This document shows, one piece after another, positions 62,645 to 64,000 of a stretch of 64,000 nt of DNA. The stretch is from the NCBI GenBank assembly GCA_910585015.1, contig CAJUCT010000025.1, positions 5,619 to 69,618 of the forward strand, written 5' to 3'. The notes below the pieces were generated by a model. The model did no database searches, was not told where the DNA came from, and saw only the letters and a list, made by a program, of their open reading frames with translations. A program made the position numbers and the translations under genes. The stretch is from an uncultured Acetatifactor sp. Lineage in GTDB: Bacteria > Bacillota > Clostridia > Lachnospirales > Lachnospiraceae. Position 1 is the stretch's first letter. The number at the start of each line of letters is the position of its first letter.

Positions 62645-64000
62645 ATGAAAATCATGAGAATGAGGGAAAAAGTAAGCAAATTTGTGGTGGTGACTATGGC
62701 TTCGGCATTAGTCATCAGCAGTATGTTTACAGACAGGGGGATTTCCACCCATGCAAATGAAACGGCGGATCCCAATGTGCCGGAACTGGAAAGTGTTTCC
62801 GGCGGGGACTATGTGGTGGCTATTGCCGCCGAGCCGCTCCCTCTATATAATTATGCCGCTCCCACGGATAATTTTGCCAAACCTGATTTGGCCAATCCCT
62901 TCCTATATTCGATCTATGCGAATACGATGTCGAGAAGCGACCATGTGGAAGGCAATGTGGCGATTGGATCGCTGCCGGGATGGCTGAATATATGGGGGAG
63001 CAGTAATGCCACCGGAGACAGCGGAGTGAGTTATATCGGCGATCTGTCCACAGGCGCTTTCCTGTGTAACGCAAGGGGAACCAGTTATGTCGTAATACCT
63101 GAAACCAATGCGGACGGAACTTCCAACAAGCTGGAAGTGGCGGAAGGACAGGGATACAGACTGCATAAAATCAATGCCGAGAATGTAGAGGTTGGCAGCT
63201 TTATCACGGACAATCTCCTAAAGGGCTTTGCATACCAGAATGATATCAAGAGCACCATTGCGAATACTATTTCATCGAAGGCATCCTGGGCCAGAGAATT
63301 GTACAGCCTTCCGGATATGGATACGGGTTCGGCATATGTGTTGAATATCACCGCCGAGACATTATGGGCGAATTTTACTCAGGGTGAGAATTATGAGAGC
63401 AAGATTGTCACGGCGGCAGACGCCGGTGGAAAGACCGTGATAATCAATATTCTGGACAGTGGCGAGGTGACCATCCCCCAGATGAATGCGAATGGCGCAT
63501 CGGACGGATCGGAGTATGCCGCCTGGGCAGGGAGAGTTCTCTGGAACTTTGGCAATGCGAGCAAGGTAAATACGTCTAGAGTCTGGGGGTATATTTTGGC
63601 ACCCGGCGCAACAGTTGCAAACGGAAACAACATTATTGGCGGCGTGATTGCCAATGATTTTCAGCAGAGCGGCGAAGTGCATCAGGTTAATTGGAGCGGG
63701 GTGATACCGACACCGCCCACACCGACAGACCCGCCGATAACACCGGACCCTACGGACCCTCCGACACAGACAGAGACTCCGACAGAACCGACGGCAACAC
63801 CGGAACCTGATACAACACCGAATCCGGAAGAGACACCGGGACCTGACACAACGCCGAATCCGGAAGAGACACCGGGACCTGACACAACGCCGGAGCCGGA
63901 AGAGACACCGGGACCTGATACAACACCGAATCCGGAAGAGACACCGGGACCTGATACAACACCGAATCCGGAAGAGACACCGGGACCTGATACAACACCG
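62645..64000 (+). CDS. Choice-of-anchor A family surface protein, 3' end outside window
   Basis: The open frame runs 452 codons to the window edge. The signal peptide (about residues 1-38, KFVVVTMASALVISSMFTD) is followed by a choice-of-anchor-A domain: LANPFLYSIYANTMSRSDHV, EGNVAIGSLPGW, GKTVIINILDSG, AGRVLWNFGNAS and VWGYILAPGATVANGNNI, then IGGVIANDFQQSGEVH. From about residue 350 the sequence becomes Pro/Thr/Glu/Asp repeats. An LPxTG-like or NPxTG-like sorting signal is expected beyond the window. The repeats probably form a wall-spanning stalk. The upstream class B sortase is the likely anchor enzyme. The ATG follows AAAGAGGAAAA. Confidence 0.88.
   Translation, partial: MKIMRMREKVSKFVVVTMASALVISSMFTDRGISTHANETADPNVPELESVSGGDYVVAIAAEPLPLYNYAAPTDNFAKPDLANPFLYSIYANTMSRSDHVEGNVAIGSLPGWLNIWGSSNATGDSGVSYIGDLSTGAFLCNARGTSYVVIPETNADGTSNKLEVAEGQGYRLHKINAENVEVGSFITDNLLKGFAYQNDIKSTIANTISSKASWARELYSLPDMDTGSAYVLNITAETLWANFTQGENYESKIVTAADAGGKTVIINILDSGEVTIPQMNANGASDGSEYAAWAGRVLWNFGNASKVNTSRVWGYILAPGATVANGNNIIGGVIANDFQQSGEVHQVNWSGVIPTPPTPTDPPITPDPTDPPTQTETPTEPTATPEPDTTPNPEETPGPDTTPNPEETPGPDTTPEPEETPGPDTTPNPEETPGPDTTPNPEETPGPDTTP
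63827..64000 (+). repeat. 36-bp coding tandem repeats (EETPGPDTTPNP)
   Basis: Units begin at 63827, 63863, 63899, 63935 and 63971 (last one cut by the window). Each encodes EETPGPDTTPNP or the variant ending PEP. Nearly all differences are synonymous third-position changes (GAT/GAC, ACA/ACG). A partial unit EPDTTPNP precedes. The array continues beyond the window. Confidence 0.95.

Noticed and set aside
63827..64000. 36-bp direct repeats as a CRISPR array
   Set aside because: The units are contiguous without spacers, stay in one reading frame and encode a Pro/Thr-rich stalk of a secreted protein; no cas genes are near.

Overview
The window looks like the chromosome of a spore-forming, low-oxygen Gram-positive bacterium of the Lachnospiraceae (Clostridium cluster XIVa) type. 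The support is indirect: an alpha/beta small acid-soluble spore protein, strong AGGAGG-type ribosome binding sites, a class B sortase with a secreted surface protein, ClpC, single-chain PurL, tRNAs without encoded CCA, and a core that appears moderately GC-rich with AT-rich accessory patches. No species call is made.

Layout. 0-0.7 kb: the end of a transaldolase-family aldolase and a spore protein gene. 0.7-2.3 kb: a graveyard of mobile-element fragments (IS256-type transposase, HTH protein, serine recombinase, Tn916-type integrase). 2.4-5.8 kb: pyrE, two small membrane proteins and an M29 aminopeptidase. 5.9-10.2 kb: a purine cluster purE-purM-purN-purD plus a zinc-ribbon protein. 10.2-16.7 kb: a secreted/membrane SH3b protein with a disordered tail, then gntR-clpC, radA and tRNA-Trp. 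17-25.7 kb: an orphan cyclic-nucleotide-binding-domain protein, a marR plus heterodimeric ABC exporter operon, and a tetR. 25.8-31.7 kb: two paralogous AstE/aspartoacylase-like genes (the second lacking its zinc histidines) and purL. 32-35 kb: a ROK sugar kinase and an ECF sigma/putative anti-sigma pair. 35-44 kb: carB1-GNAT-carA-carB2, with two full carbamoyl-phosphate synthase large subunits around one small subunit and a leader-peptide/terminator arrangement in front of the first. 44-54 kb: housekeeping and regulatory genes (Nudix, DUF1266, UPF0340, WYL regulator with GyrI-like protein, two-component system, superoxide dismutase, queH, argS), ending in tRNA-Val and tRNA-Met. 54.3-58.4 kb: an AT-rich accessory island with an alpha/beta hydrolase, polyferredoxin, TetR and several broken transposon genes. 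58.4-64 kb: a double GT-C glycosyltransferase, a class B sortase and a choice-of-anchor-A surface protein that runs off the window.

Functionally the core is nucleotide biosynthesis: five purine genes in two places, pyrE, and carA with two carB genes that feed both UMP and arginine synthesis. The last three genes form an envelope module of glycosylation and sortase anchoring.

The most notable non-genic structure is two families of dispersed hairpin repeats. One, about 50 bp plus a companion hairpin, occurs near 3.1, 6.0, 9.7 and 16.8 kb. The other, about 100 bp, is tandem at 10.25 kb with a diverged copy at 24.5 kb. Several copies sit directly in front of genes and appear to contribute the ribosome binding site. 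I did not find a CRISPR array, a complete prophage, an intact transposon or a recognisable defence island. The best candidates for undescribed biology are the repeat families, the orphan cNMP-domain protein, the active/degenerate amidohydrolase-fold pair and the carB1 leader.
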